64,000 nt of DNA, from NCBI GenBank assembly GCA_019055375.1, contig JAHQIW010003696.1:92193-156192 (forward strand). The letters are read 5' to 3'. The position numbers and the translations under genes are program-made. Below, piece by piece: positions 48,461-59,590 of this stretch (positions within the stretch are counted from its first letter, which is position 1; each line of letters starts with the position of its first letter). The notes under the pieces are model-generated. The model was not told where the DNA came from, did not search any database, and worked only from the letters and a program-made list of their open reading frames with translations. This DNA comes from Parelaphostrongylus tenuis (lineage: Eukaryota; Nematoda; Chromadorea; Rhabditida; Metastrongylidae).

Positions 48461-50768
48461 AACAGTAACAAATAGTACATACTGGATACAATAGCAGCAG
48501 AAAAGTGGTAGAGTAGCTGAGGTTTTGAGGAGTTTCGTCTTCTTCGGGCTCCAGGAAGGTCGAAATAATCAGCAATTTGCTCAGTCAAACCCTCTCGTAG
48601 ACCCGGCAGAATGCAAATTTCTCAAATCATATAGTAAAAAGTTGCATTCTGAAACAGTCACCCTTAGCTTGTTTCTTGAGTCTTCCTATTACTCATTGGA
48701 GACAGCTGCTCAGAGTCCTGCACAGGTAAAATTGTGCCTAGCTGAGATCGGGAAAGAGACTGAAGTATCGTACAAGGTTACGCGACACTACTCTTTGCAG
48801 TTCGTTTTTGAATGTTTGTGTTTAACCAAAAAGCTCTAAGAGTTTTTGGCGCAAATATTTTGGATTCCTTTGCGAGGATAGTGACTTTTACAACAAAATC
48901 TTCTTTGCTATGTTTTTGTTACCTATGCGTGCCTAGTGGAGTAATTTGTTTGGATCTGAGTTCTTCTGCGGAATATTCTATTGAACGGACGCAGGTCTAC
49001 TCGTTTTGCCAATGTACCTGTCCTTGAATACCTTACAAGATGTTAGGTTTATCGTACCTGATCTCACACCATGCTTTCGCTTAAGGTTCCTATTTGGAGC
49101 ACTTTCTACATCTAATAGTCCTCATAGATGTCATGCTGAAGGAAAGCTATCGTTAGATGTCAACCCTCAAAAACCAGCATTGTGGCAATATAGCAGTTTT
49201 TCAATCGTAATTATCTTCGCATCTGATTCATATTTTCTAACTGGATGTTTTATATTTTTATATGATATTAATAAATTTAGCTAACAACTATCTACATTCA
49301 TTCGACGTAATGTGAGACTTTTTTTACTGTTTCATGCTGCTCTAATATTTCTGTTCTTTTTCAAATTGATCCTCAAAACGTTAAGATGAGACGAATACAT
49401 GTAACAAACTATGCACTTCGCTATCAAATGTCAGATACGATACATTGTAACCTTCGAGCTCAACATTCAACAGAGGAATCTTTTGAATCTTTTCGTAACC
49501 AAAATATTCCTCTTTGAGTGAATGAGCCGCACTTACTGACAAATTCGTCCTACTCCAAGCAAGTTCGTTGTCGCGGCGGTTTTCCACAGTGTCATCCACT
49601 TAATTGGCATCGTTCCGCTTCCCGCGCCACATATTGGATAGTTTTGGGATACCTTCTTTAGAATCTAGGTGATTATTGAATTAAGCACTATGTAGTGCAA
49701 AGAAATCTAGTAGAAGGCGTGAGTACAGTCATGACATTGTTGCGGCGAAGCAATAGAAAAGCTTTTACAGAAAAAAGACGACCATCAAAAGTACTTAGAA
49801 AGTCATCGTGAGACTACTAAAATTCTAATAAACCGCAGAAAAGGCGTGATTGTCAAAGGGTTGAATATGGCTGGAGAGAACAGAAATAATCCCTTCAGCC
49901 TTTATAATTTTAATCAAAATTATATGCCATAATAGGTCTTTGTCAACTTGTCTCATATTTTATCTTTCCAAATGTTCAAAATGACAGTCTAATGCATTAT
50001 TTTGATTAATAACTTTTATTTAGTAAGTTTTGATGATTTGAAGTTCAGTGATTTGATCGATCTACAAATAAGTAAACTTTGAGTCATTAGAATCTGCATA
50101 TCTTTCTAACTGGATGTGGACTTTCATCTACTATCACGTTTTCTATCATCAAGCTATGGTAAAGAAGAATTCGTTTTAGTTTTCTGCTTTCTTCTCATCG
50201 AAGCTTATGTCTGGAATTGCGAGAAGACTGAAATAATAAGATTTTGTCGAACAAAAGCCGTCACTGCCTACGAATGTGTCCTTCATGTTGCGGCATTTTA
50301 ACCTTTTAAATTTCGTTGTTGGTATTTCATGTCTAAGTAAGGTACTCTTCAATGAAATTAACGCTTAAAAAGCATATGAATTTGGAGCAACTAAAGTCTT
50401 CAAATCTTAGAACCCTTTTTATCGATAAACTGCTCTTCCTGAGTGAGGAAAAAACGTTCAAGCTTTGACGCAATTTTCACTTTCCTTTTCACAGTGATTA
50501 TCTGTTCGTACTACATTCTTTCTTTATAGTTTTAAGAGTCGTGCTAGTTTACCTCAAGGCTGTTGCCACAGACATTCGAGAAGCAGAGGGAATTCTACCA
50601 CTAGTTGCCATGTGTATCCAGAATATAAGTGGTTCCCCTATCTGGCTTCCTAAACTCGACTTGTGAATTGAATAGTCAGACTTGTTCTCATCCCGTGGAT
50701 GAACCTCCCGCTGCATATCGCAACCAGGCGCGCTGGGACACTCTGGAGCCATGATGGGTCGTATGATG

Positions 50769-50769
<1 letters not shown>

Positions 50770-50837
<68 letters not shown>

Positions 50838-50911
50838 ATTTGTTATTTATATACGATTAGACACTTTTAACTTTAGAGTGTGAGTTGTGATAAATATATA
50901 TATATATATAT
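50770..50911. repeat. (TA)n microsatellite cluster
   Basis: A TA run of about 50 bp from 50770 with a broken extension to 50840, and a second run at 50896-50911. It directly precedes a SINE-A insertion at 50932. Confidence 0.95.
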
Positions 50912-50931
50912 GCACATATATACTTATATTA

Positions 50932-51232
50932 GAGCGCATGTGGCGCAGTGGTTAGAGGTGCCCTGCGTCGCACACGAGGTCACCGGTTTGATCCCGCGCT
51001 CATGGCTCACCAAGCCATCCATCCCTCCGGGGTCGGTAAATTGGTACCAGAGGGTGTCAGACTTGTCTGGGAGGATAAACAGCGCTGACTCGATTTAGCG
51101 GGAGGCCACCGCGAGTCATTGTAAAGGCCAGATGTGCATTCAATCACCTCAAACGAACTTAAAAATTGAAGTCGAATGCATGGCGCATCCCTCAGGGATT
51201 GATCAACGCCGAGAGCTTTATCCTTTATCCTT
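50932..51232 (+). mobile_element. SINE-A copy with 15-bp target-site duplication
   Basis: This 301-bp element begins GAGCGCATGTGGCGCAGTGG. Its A box is TGGCGCAGTGG and its B box is GGTTTGATCCC, 43-45 bp apart, so the head is tRNA-like. The tail is a TTTATCC repeat. The 15 bp TATATACTTATATTA occur exactly on both sides (50917-50931 and 51233-51247), showing insertion by target-primed reverse transcription. It lies in GPCR intron 2. Confidence 0.9.
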
Positions 51233-51924
51233 TATATACTTATATTACATTTGTTATATATTTATGTATGCATACTATATTACTGAACAGTTACATATAC
51301 ATATATGTAGATATATATACATACATAGGGTGCTTAAAAAGTTCGTGTAAGGTTCACGCTACGATTTTATTGAATTCTTTGGTCAATTTTGGTCTAAAAT
51401 CTGCACGGACGCGATTCGCAAAAGCTCAGTCCCGCTGAAGCATAAATCCGTCAGCGCCAGAGTGTTGAGTACTCTAAGGCTACAGTAGTCCCCGTAAAAC
51501 TTGCTGCTTATAGCGATACCGTTGACTTTGACGGTTCCGTTGATGAAGACTAACGGCGTCCCGGCGGCACAAATGCCGGCCCAGACAACACAAAAGCTGG
51601 ACAATAACTTTGGCCTATGGTTTTCGCTACTGCAGACTTCTACTGACCCTTCTTGAGAAGTTGAAGTTTATTATGGCGACTATGGAGTGGTTGGGCTTTG
51701 ACTTGTGCTTAAGACGAATACGGCGGAAACGTGTGCGAGCCTTTTGTGCAACACAACTACTGCGATACGTTGATTTTTACGATTCATGACTTAACCACAA
51801 GTGAAAATAAACAAATAAGTAAAACAGTTTATAGATCTAAATTGACCAAAGAATCCAATGAAGTTACTAGCATTAATGCAGAAATATCACATCAGTGCCA
51901 TAATTAGCAAATTAAAACAGTACT

Positions 51925-52800
51925 TTTCCGTCATCTGATCGTCGTTTAGACCTCTTGTAAAAAACGTTTCTCTTGGTCTTTTCAATATTCGAATAGTCGT
52001 TTAATGGTACAAATCAAAGAAATTTGAATGGTATATCTTATCTTGGAAAAAGCTTTCTTATTGCGCTGAAAGGGCAAGAATGAAATTTTATTTCTCACTG
52101 AAAGATTTCACGCTCACCAAAGCTTTTTGTTCGGAGTTTTAGTAGCAATCGATAGAACAAGTCTTAGGAATTCCAACGGTTCATTTGGCTTTTGTAATGG
52201 ATCTGCTTTTACGCTGTAACACCCGAAAGAAGATTGGGTCTTGCAAAAAATAGTTCACTTGAACCATCCTCTCTCCACTTCGATCCATTGAGAAAAATGT
52301 ATTTTTTGAAGTTATTAATGCTTCATTAATCAATCGAGAGTTCAAATTCGAATAATTTTAATGGTGTCTTTTGCTTTCAAAAAGGTCCTGTTATTGTGCT
52401 GAAAGGGCAAAAATAATATTATGTTCCTCATTCGAAGATTGTCACTGGCCAGGGTCTCTCTCTAGAAGTTATAAGAACTAAAAGATAGACTACAATTCAA
52501 GGATTCCAGTAATGTTTCTGTTTCTCGAACAGACTTCATAGTGCTTCATAAGAACCGAAAGAAAATTAGAATCTGCTTTCGATGCTTTTTTTCCAGTTTT
52601 GCGAAGGTGATAAGAGGTCACTATTCACAAAATATCATTTTGCTCATTCAACGAAATAACAAGAGCTTTCTGAAGATGGAATATGCCGTTGAAATTCTTC
52701 TGATTTGAACTATCGAATGATTATTTGATCGTCAAAAATAAGCGTAAAATAAGCTTTTTCTGATGGATCGAAACGGCGATCAGTTAACGGAAAAGTGCCA
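51925..52800. repeat. 870-bp fold-back element (FB1 relative)
   Basis: The left end GTACTTTTCCGTCATCTGATCG and right end GATCAGTTAACGGAAAAGTGCC are inverted matches, and the arms continue inward about 130 bp (AATAATCATTCGATAG, AAGAATTTCAACGG, AAAGCTCTTGTTATT and their mirrors). Further internal copies of the same motif lie at 52370-52450. It is non-coding and lies in GPCR intron 2. Confidence 0.8.
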
Positions 52801-52825
52801 ATGAAACTTATACGAACATTTTACG

Positions 52826-52844
52826 CACTCTCTCTCTCTCTCTC

Positions 52845-52888
<44 letters not shown>

Positions 52889-52920
52889 TATGTATGTATA
52901 TATACATATATATATATATT
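52826..52920. repeat. (TC)n/(TA)n microsatellite
   Basis: A (CT)10-like run, then about 35 bp of (TA)n, then interrupted TA. It starts just outside the fold-back element at 51925-52800. AT-rich DNA continues to 53050. Confidence 0.95.
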
Positions 52921-53787
52921 TGTTCATATATATTATATTGTTCACTTATTTATTTATTATATGTACATTTTATCTTATTCATATATTTACATATGTATAT
53001 GCATGTATATAATTAGTGTATATGCATATACACATGTGCAAAACTCATACTGCATTTTTTTATTTCATTAATGTTTTCTTGTTGACAACTTTCTTGTTTT
53101 AAATTTATTAAGTACTTGCAGTGTGTTATTGATTAAGGCATGCTTAGCATGAAGTACTTGAATGAATTCAAAATATAAATTCTCAACTCAATTCGGCGTC
53201 AGCATAATATGATTAATAACGACCTATATGCCAACTTTAAAGAGTTCTAATGTTTCATTTGTTAGAAGCATTTACTGAAATTCCATGAAACTGCGTTGAA
53301 CATAGTGATATGACTTGATAAGCTTTTCATTTTTTTTCTAAAAAATTGCAATTTCTTCTTTTCGATCGAGTAGTGGTCCGTTCGAGTAAGAGTGAAAGTA
53401 CAGAGCGAGCATTGTCGACACAATTCATGCCTAATCCATTTGGGACCATCAATTATAGTGCATTGCTGCTATTTCTAGGAGCCAATTTGGTGTGGAATAC
53501 GTAAAAGTTTGCCTTCAAGCTTTATGGATGGCATTAATGATTGCGCTTTGTAGGATATAGAATAGGCCTACTGGACGGAAAACTGCATATGGAAACCATT
53601 AAATAAGAACGGGACATTCATCAGACAAAAATAATTCAACGAAATTCAAAGCTAATTGATTTTCTGATAACAACAATAATGTTAAAATGGTATCGTGGCG
53701 AAAATTTCTCTATCTTCAGTTCATGACTGATAATCCCAATAGGCGATAATCTACAATGGATGAAGAATGAACGTAAACCGTTTTACT

Positions 53788-54225
53788 TTAATGAGTCTTT
53801 TCAAGATGCTTCGCGAACTTTATTGAACATCCTGAGGAGCTGATCAATGCACATTTGCTCCATAGAGTGACTTGTGGTGGATTGTTGGCCACAGTTTTCT
53901 TTTTTCTTCTTAGACAATCTAATCTCAATTCCCAAACATCTAAAAGGAGCTTGATTTGCTCACGAAACGTCATCGAATCAACGACTGCTTGTGTTGTGCA
54001 AAAAACTTCGAACACTGCGTTACACAAATCTCTAATGGATTTTGACAGGAGTTTTCCAAAATGATAAGCAAGAAGAGGATTATATGGTGTGGAAAATTCT
54101 TGCATAAAACCATGTGTGGTGATCTGGCACGATCTAAAGAGGGTCTCACATTTGGCAATGAGAAATAGAACGAAGACAAGCACCAAAATCATATTGATGA
54201 ATGGAAATAGCTTGTGTGATATCAT
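53788..54225 (-). CDS. Possible small secreted cysteine-containing protein (single exon)
   Basis: An uninterrupted 145-codon frame from ATG to TAA lies antisense inside GPCR intron 2. Residues 12-24 are a strong hydrophobic core (M-I-L-V-L-V-F-V-L-F-L) followed by A-K-C, resembling a signal peptide with cleavage near residue 25. Cysteines lie at residues 26, 33, 68, 76, 104, 125 and 133, a pattern compatible with a disulfide-bonded secreted protein of the kind expanded in parasitic nematodes. No family was recognised and no introns are evident. A chance frame of this length is possible in this AT-rich DNA, so this is a candidate only. Confidence 0.42.
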   Translation of the reverse strand: MISHKLFPFINMILVLVFVLFLIAKCETLFRSCQITTHGFMQEFSTPYNPLLAYHFGKLLSKSIRDLCNAVFEVFCTTQAVVDSMTFREQIKLLLDVWELRLDCLRRKKKTVANNPPQVTLWSKCALISSSGCSIKFAKHLEKTH

Positions 54226-55095
54226 AATGTGATCTATCTAGGTATTTAGTTGACCCATTGTCTTCGTTTAGCGTTCCAAGCATTCCTCCAGTCACCTCGT
54301 CATCGTGTAACACCCACCCAATATGTGCGAAAACTTTGTCTGTAACCTGAAGCTCAGATACGTTCTCGCATTAGCGTGATGAATGTTAGTTAAGCGTGAT
54401 CTTTTCTAGAAACCCGATATTGGCAGTCTAGGGCGTTGCGAGGACGTCAGCACGCACCCTTGCTTGCCTTATGGATTGAAGGGATGTTTGCTGCTTTCGA
54501 CTTAAAATTCCCCGAACACCACAGCGATTTGTGTGACAGCAACGAAGCCTCTGACTGATCAATCTCACTTTGGTATACGATGTAACAAAGGACATCGGAG
54601 GCGGTCTAATGTGGAAATATCGCTTATTTAAATTTGATTCCACCACAGGGATCCTGAAATATAAATATAGCTCGGGACTTCACGTGGTATCGCATCCACG
54701 ATCATTTCTTCCGGAAGTTGAAATTGCTATCCATCACATCAACTGAGACGCTTGCTTTGCCTTCCATCCATGTTTGGAACTGCCGGTGCTATCGTAAAAC
54801 AGCTGAGATAATGGCAAAACGAGGGCCTACTTCGACGTGGTGGATAGCACGTGTTCTCGGAAAGCGTACTCCTCGGTTCGAAGCAGACCTAAAGTTTCGA
54901 ATTTTGCTCATATCTCAGCATCCTTATGGATGTGCTTTACATCGTACTAGACCACCAAAGAAAAATAGGCAGTAAATAAAAATTGAAACAGTGGAAACTT
55001 GCTATTATTGATGCATGACCTAGACAACAAACTTCGTGCAAGGTACAATAAATTCAAATAATTAACTACTATTGTAATAAAGGATAGTCTAAGTA

Positions 55096-55410
55096 AATGT
55101 TTTGAGGCTTTCCAAGGTTGATATTGCATGCCAGCGGTCTGACGTACGTTTCGGCGTTCTCGTTCGCTTAATCAGAGCCACATACCCTGCGGCTCACCCT
55201 TGTTGAAAGTGATGGTGGTCGCAGATGTATCAGTCTCGACAAAGTGAAATAACACTTGATGAGGCGATCTAGATTGGTGTTCAGTCGACGGCTTATGCGA
55301 CTGTAGGGGTGAGCCGTAGGACAGGTGGCTCTGATGAGGCGAGCGAGAGCACCGAAACGTACGTCAACCCACTGACATGTCACGCAAACCTCGGAAAGCC
55401 TAGAAACATT
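55096..55410. repeat. Fold-back element with 105-bp arms
   Basis: The left arm 55096-55200 and right arm 55307-55410 are inverted matches including GACGTACGTTTCGG, CTCGTTCGCTTAATCAGAGC and GGCTCACCC. The loop is about 105 bp. One arm alone recurs at 28170-28250 (TTTCGGCC, CTCGCTCGCCTCATCAGAGC). Confidence 0.88.
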
Positions 55411-56211
55411 CACTCGAGCTGTATTGACTTTTCAGGCGAAGTTCAAAAATCTGCTTGTCAAATCGAAAATCAAAATTCGAAAGTCGGTTGGAATGTCATG
55501 TAAGACTCCATCCGCTTCACTGTTAGTTCTGATGGTGACGAAAATGATATTTTGTTCGTACTAGCAATCGACAACAACGTCGTCTCATTGAACGTTCCGT
55601 TTTTGGCTTTATGTCGAATCTTTTCTTCAAAATCGACTTATAATTAAGATCGCTGAGTTGCTTCGAGCCAACTCTAATTCAATTGCTGGTAAGAACTTAG
55701 ATCTAATACTATAGTGATTGAACTCTTTCACTCAAACGTCATCATGGAGAAAGTGGATTAGATTGAGAGAAAAATCATAAATTTTTGTCCGCACAATTGT
55801 GCCTTGATGTCTCCCAATTTTCCTGTATTTTATAGATTTATATTGAAACTGGACTATCACTTGCATAAATTCTTCCATCGAACAAACATTTGTTTTGAAG
55901 CGAATCTGAGGTAGTTTAAAAAGATCGTACAGATGCAAGTAATGAAGAACAACAAAGCGAAAGACATTTTTTGTGCAGAAGAGGGTGCTGGGCCACTTTC
56001 AAAAAAAGAAGATAGGAGGCAAGTTAGAGGACGCTTAAAATCTATTAGAATACGGAGAAGAAAAGTCTATAAAGTTTGAAGAGTTAGAAGGGAATGGCTC
56101 ACGAAGAAAAAACTGTAATCACTTTCCTTAGGCTATCTATTAACCTCGGTATGCTTTGACCATTCCATTGTTTCTTTTCATCGTGCTGATGGTTACCGTT
56201 ATGGTTTTCAG

Positions 56212-56326
56212 AATACAAGCGTCTATGTGAGTGTGCTGTCGTTGATGTTCATAACGTTCGAACGATGGCGGGCAATTACATGTCCATTAAAAAGTCCTTT
56301 GAAGGCCACTCGATACATCATTGTCG
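56212..56326 (+). CDS. Neuropeptide-receptor-like class A GPCR, exon 3 (TM3, E-R-W motif, ICL2)
   Basis: This 115-bp exon lies between a GGTTTTCAG acceptor and a GTCAGT donor. It starts N-T-S-V-Y-V-S-V-L, the typical TM3 of peptide receptors, and reaches the D/E-R-Y position as E-R-W at residues 17-19 of the exon. It continues into ICL2 as A-I-T-C-P-L-K-S. Having W in place of Y in E/D-R-Y also occurs in orexin-type receptors and is compatible with G-protein coupling. The exon enters in phase 0 and leaves in phase 1, which fits exon 4. It was too short for a long open frame and was found by motif. Confidence 0.93.
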
Positions 56327-57593
56327 GTCAGTAGTACATAGTTCTCTTTGAACCTGCTTTTCTATCAATAATATGCTAGTTCATCATCTTCTCTCAAATC
56401 GCATCAATGTCTTTCAGATTTTTGAATAAATTGTAAAGATATGGAAATGGCGCAATCAGTTGTGGCCAATGCATCGGGGATTTATAATTCTATGAGATAT
56501 TTTTGTACCTAGCTATTTAAGCCGTTGAAATGATTGGAACATTCGAAATCAATCTAAAAAACTGTTTATCCAAGATTTAACAAACCGAATTAATTGATTT
56601 ACCTCAGTCTTAGTTAGATTTTCCTACATATGTGCTTCTGCTCTCACATTGACTGCTCCATTTCCAAAATTTCAAAAAACAAGTTTATTTGATTCTAAAA
56701 CTCTGTTCGATTCTCACTAATGTATGAGTCGCAAGACCGACTATCTATTGACCTCAGCTTTCTTCAAATTCACATTTTTCCCCTGTAAGTTAAACCTGAG
56801 GTGGATATATCACAACCTCTGAAAGGCTCAATATATATGGTCCGATTATACAAGACAATCTATTTAAAAAAGCGAGAGTTTCGCAGTATTTTGCCTTCGT
56901 CAAAGCCTGGAAAGGACAGATTGCCCAACATCCACTCAGTCAATCATCTCTATTACTTCAGCAGGAAAAATCACTAAACAGAAATTAATTGCATCAAGCG
57001 CGAAACAACTTTTCAACATACTCACCGCTTTTTATGAGCCTTCCAATGAATTGTTCACGCGAAAACCAACCGTTGAGAAATCATATAGACTGGGAATACA
57101 CCTCCTACATCAAAATTACACTTCTATATGCTGTACCATATCAGTGACAATGTGATATTGCTCCCCGTTGTTCTTGTTTGGATTAATGCTGCTTACTCAG
57201 AACACTTCCAAATTCTTACAGGCCAATATCTTATGTTTTTGTGCAGGGATGATGATTGCTATTGCAGAATCTTCTCTGTTATGCGCCTGTGTCCTAGGCG
57301 ACCTTAGCGGGGTTTTGGTCTAGCTCTAAGCTTGCCGTCTAGATATTCTTCTTATGCGGCCACTGAGATGCCTACCTGTTTCATCAATGTATTTGTAACC
57401 GCACTATGTACGAACGATGTTTCTTTGCCATTCATAAGAATAAGTCTAATGACACAATAATATAGAATATACTAGTGCATTTGACAATAATGCTTCTTGT
57501 GTCTTACTGAATGATTGAATCAACAGCCAAGCTAATAGGTATTGGTGATTGTAGTAAATTTGAGATTGGTCACTTTAACTGGAATTCATTAAG
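56327..57593 (+). other. GPCR intron 3
   Basis: Between the GTCAGT donor of exon 3 and the weak acceptor of exon 4. No repeats or open frames of note. Confidence 0.6.
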
Positions 57594-57688
57594 GAACATG
57601 GATAGCGGCAATGATCATGTCATCACCAGAGCCCTTCACTCTTCATCTGAAGAAGGCTGAATTTCGTAGAGCAAACTTCTCAACAACG
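57594..57688 (+). CDS. Neuropeptide-receptor-like class A GPCR, exon 4 (TM4)
   Basis: This 95-bp segment reads G-T-W-I-A-A-M-I-M-S-S-P-E-P, a TM4 with the conserved tryptophan and the proline at its extracellular end. It then runs into a basic stretch and an N-F-S sequon that would lie in ECL2. The two-base start completes the phase 1 codon of exon 3, and the exon ends at a strong GTAAGT donor. Two cautions apply. The acceptor (CATTAAG) is weak for a nematode. The exon ends in phase 0 whereas exon 5 must be entered in phase 2, so either a small exon is missing between them or one of the two carries an indel. Confidence 0.72.
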
Positions 57689-58297
57689 GTAAGTATTGAA
57701 CTCGATAGATAAAAGTTGTTGAGCATTTTATATCGAACCCCATCCTTACTTTGTCACAGACTATTGTTGTATTATCGTAATCACCAGAAAAACATTTTTT
57801 TAAACCGATTTGCGGTCGCGATCGAAATTGAAAGCAATATTTTAAATCTCGATTACCTACAAGCCATCGAGTTACAAAACTCTTAAAGCGTTTAGTGGAA
57901 GACGCGAAATCACCGACCAGGAACACGCAATTGAGCCTACGTTGTAAAGCGCGTAATTTGCTATTCTGTTTCTGGTTCTGGGCCGGTCTCGTTCCCCTCA
58001 AAAACACTTGAAGTAAAATTCATTTTAGATCAACGTAGTTGCCAAGTTGCTCATGCCTTACTGCAAGTGTACTTATTTGCTTTTATCCAACCCTTATTCA
58101 ACTTCATATGCTCAACTTTTGAAAAGTAATCTTTTTATGAGCATTCGAATTCGACTCATTTGAAAATTCTTATAAGTGTTACGATATCTAGAAAATACTG
58201 AGCAGCACATTGTAAAAATCGACTTTCCTTCAACTTTTTACATATCAATCACATATTTCTTAAAGTTCCAAGTGGAGGCGCGAAATTATAAAAAAAT

Positions 58298-58524
58298 TTA
58301 TTCTGCCTATGTTTCGACACGTTTTTCCTTCTTGAAAGATTGATCGGAGCCTTGCTCCACAGTCGTTGGTCCTCATTGTGGTCTTCGCCTTCGTTTCGAA
58401 AAGGATCAGACTCTAATGAAACGAAGGCGAAGACCACAATCAGGACGAACGACCGTAGAGCATCGGCTCGGAACAGTCGGCTCCGAAGAAGACGAAACGG
58501 GTCAAAACGCTAAGCGAATAAACT
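58298..58524. repeat. Hairpin with 100-bp arms and 20-nt loop
   Basis: The segment 58375-58397 is a perfect 23-bp inverse of 58418-58440, and pairing continues outward with mismatches to 58298 and 58524 (AAGAAG...GAAACG.GT, CGGAGCC mirrored). The loop is 58398-58417. It lies in GPCR intron 4. Confidence 0.88.
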
Positions 58525-58719
58525 AAATAGTACGTCGTCCAAGTGGCAGCCACTGTTGTTCAATTTCCTCACAATAACAATCACAGGAAAAATTCGATTA
58601 GTATCGGAATACTCGTTTTTTCATCACTGCTCAACCAAACTTTTTGTAGTCGGACAAGTGGAACCATTCCATAATTTGGCGTTCTATAGATATGTTATTT
58701 CATAGAGTTTATTCAACTA

Positions 58720-59024
58720 GAGCGCATGTGGCGCAGTGGTTAGAGGTGCCCTGCGTCGCACACGAGGTCACTGGTTCGATCTCGCGCTCAGGGCTCACCA
58801 AGCCATCCATCCCTCCGGGGTCGGTAAATTGGTACCAGACAGGTCTCAGACTTGTCTGGGAGGATAAGCAGCACTGACTCGGTTTCAGCGGGAGGCCACC
58901 GCGAGTCATTGTAAAGGCCAGATGTGCATTCAATCACCCTCAAACGAAGTTAAAAATTGAAGTCGAATGCATGGCGCATCCCTCAGGGATTGATTAACGC
59001 CGAAAGCTTTATCCTTTATCCTTT
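58720..59024 (+). mobile_element. SINE-A copy with 12-bp target-site duplication
   Basis: This 305-bp element is nearly identical to the copy at 50932-51232, with the same A box, B box (GGTTCGATCTC) and TTTATCC-repeat tail. The 12 bp TTTATTCAACTA flank it at 58708-58719 and 59025-59036. Low divergence and intact duplications suggest recent insertion. It lies in GPCR intron 4, 150 bp upstream of exon 5. Confidence 0.9.
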
Positions 59025-59173
59025 TTTATTCAACTAAGTGAATAGTGACGGTGCAAATAAAGTAACTGTCAACTTTTTAATTTGTGTCGGCAAAACATGA
59101 AGGGTCCATTTTTTAAAGATTCTGCCACATAAACCATTTTGATGAAAAAATCTGACTACACTATTTGCTACAG

Positions 59174-59323
59174 TGGGGGCACTCGATGTATCGCGTCATG
59201 GTCAAGCGAAACCGAACAGCAGTATCAAATAATTGTGACGCTTTGCGCCTACTTGTCGCCATTACTATTTATTTCTGTGCTTTGTCTTCATATGAGGCGA
59301 ACACTGAACCGATGTGAACTGAC
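59174..59323 (+). CDS. Neuropeptide-receptor-like class A GPCR, exon 5 (ECL2 and TM5)
   Basis: This 150-bp exon is bounded by GCTACAG and GTAAGTT. It encodes the end of ECL2 with the expected cysteine (G-T-R-C-I-A-S-W), then TM5 from about residue 18 to 38 with the conserved proline (A-Y-L-S-P-L). It ends in a basic cytoplasmic stretch (H-M-R-R-T-L-N-R) opening ICL3. Reading this frame requires entry in phase 2, which exon 4 as seen does not supply. Exit is in phase 2 and fits exon 6. A SINE-A copy lies only 150 bp upstream. Confidence 0.83.
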
Positions 59324-59396
59324 GTAAGTTCATTACAAATTCTTGGATTACTCATGAATATCATTTAGATAATACGTGAAAAAAAACTATTATGAA

Positions 59397-59590
59397 TGGG
59401 CACATGTAGCGTAGAAACCTATAGGTGTCTCTGCCATGCATAGGTGGAAGCGTGGTGCTGTGGGTGTCCTTCAATGCGTGCGTTGTCCTTTGGTTCGATC
59501 TGACGCCCTGCTCAACTTGTACCTTTTGCTCTATCGCATTGACAAATTAGCACCAAAGTTGTTTGGGAAGATAAAAACACCAACTTAGTA
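59397..59590 (+). mobile_element. SINE-A fragment, old
   Basis: It contains GGGCACATGTAGCGTAG (head), GGTTCGATCTG (B box), then ACAAATTAGCACCAAAG and TTGTTTGGGAAGATAAA, matching the family's ...AAATTGGTACCAG and TTGTCTGGGAGGATAA. It has no tail and is strongly diverged. Confidence 0.55.

Larger units (their letters stand above)
45783..56211 (+). other. GPCR intron 2 (10.4 kb), repeat-filled
   Basis: This intron runs from GTAAGG to TTTTCAG. It contains a 5'-truncated RTE-type LINE on the opposite strand (47560-48460), a SINE-A with target-site duplication (50932-51232), long TA tracts, an 870-bp fold-back element (51925-52800), an antisense ORF for a possible secreted protein (53788-54225) and a second fold-back element (55096-55410). 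In 45783-47500 and 48600-50500 I see nothing recognisable. Confidence 0.7.

Noticed and set aside
50549..50752. 67-codon minus-strand frame with a protein-like look
   Set aside because: It abuts a TA tract and a SINE, has no splice signals or recognisable domain, and is more likely part of an unrecognised repeat.
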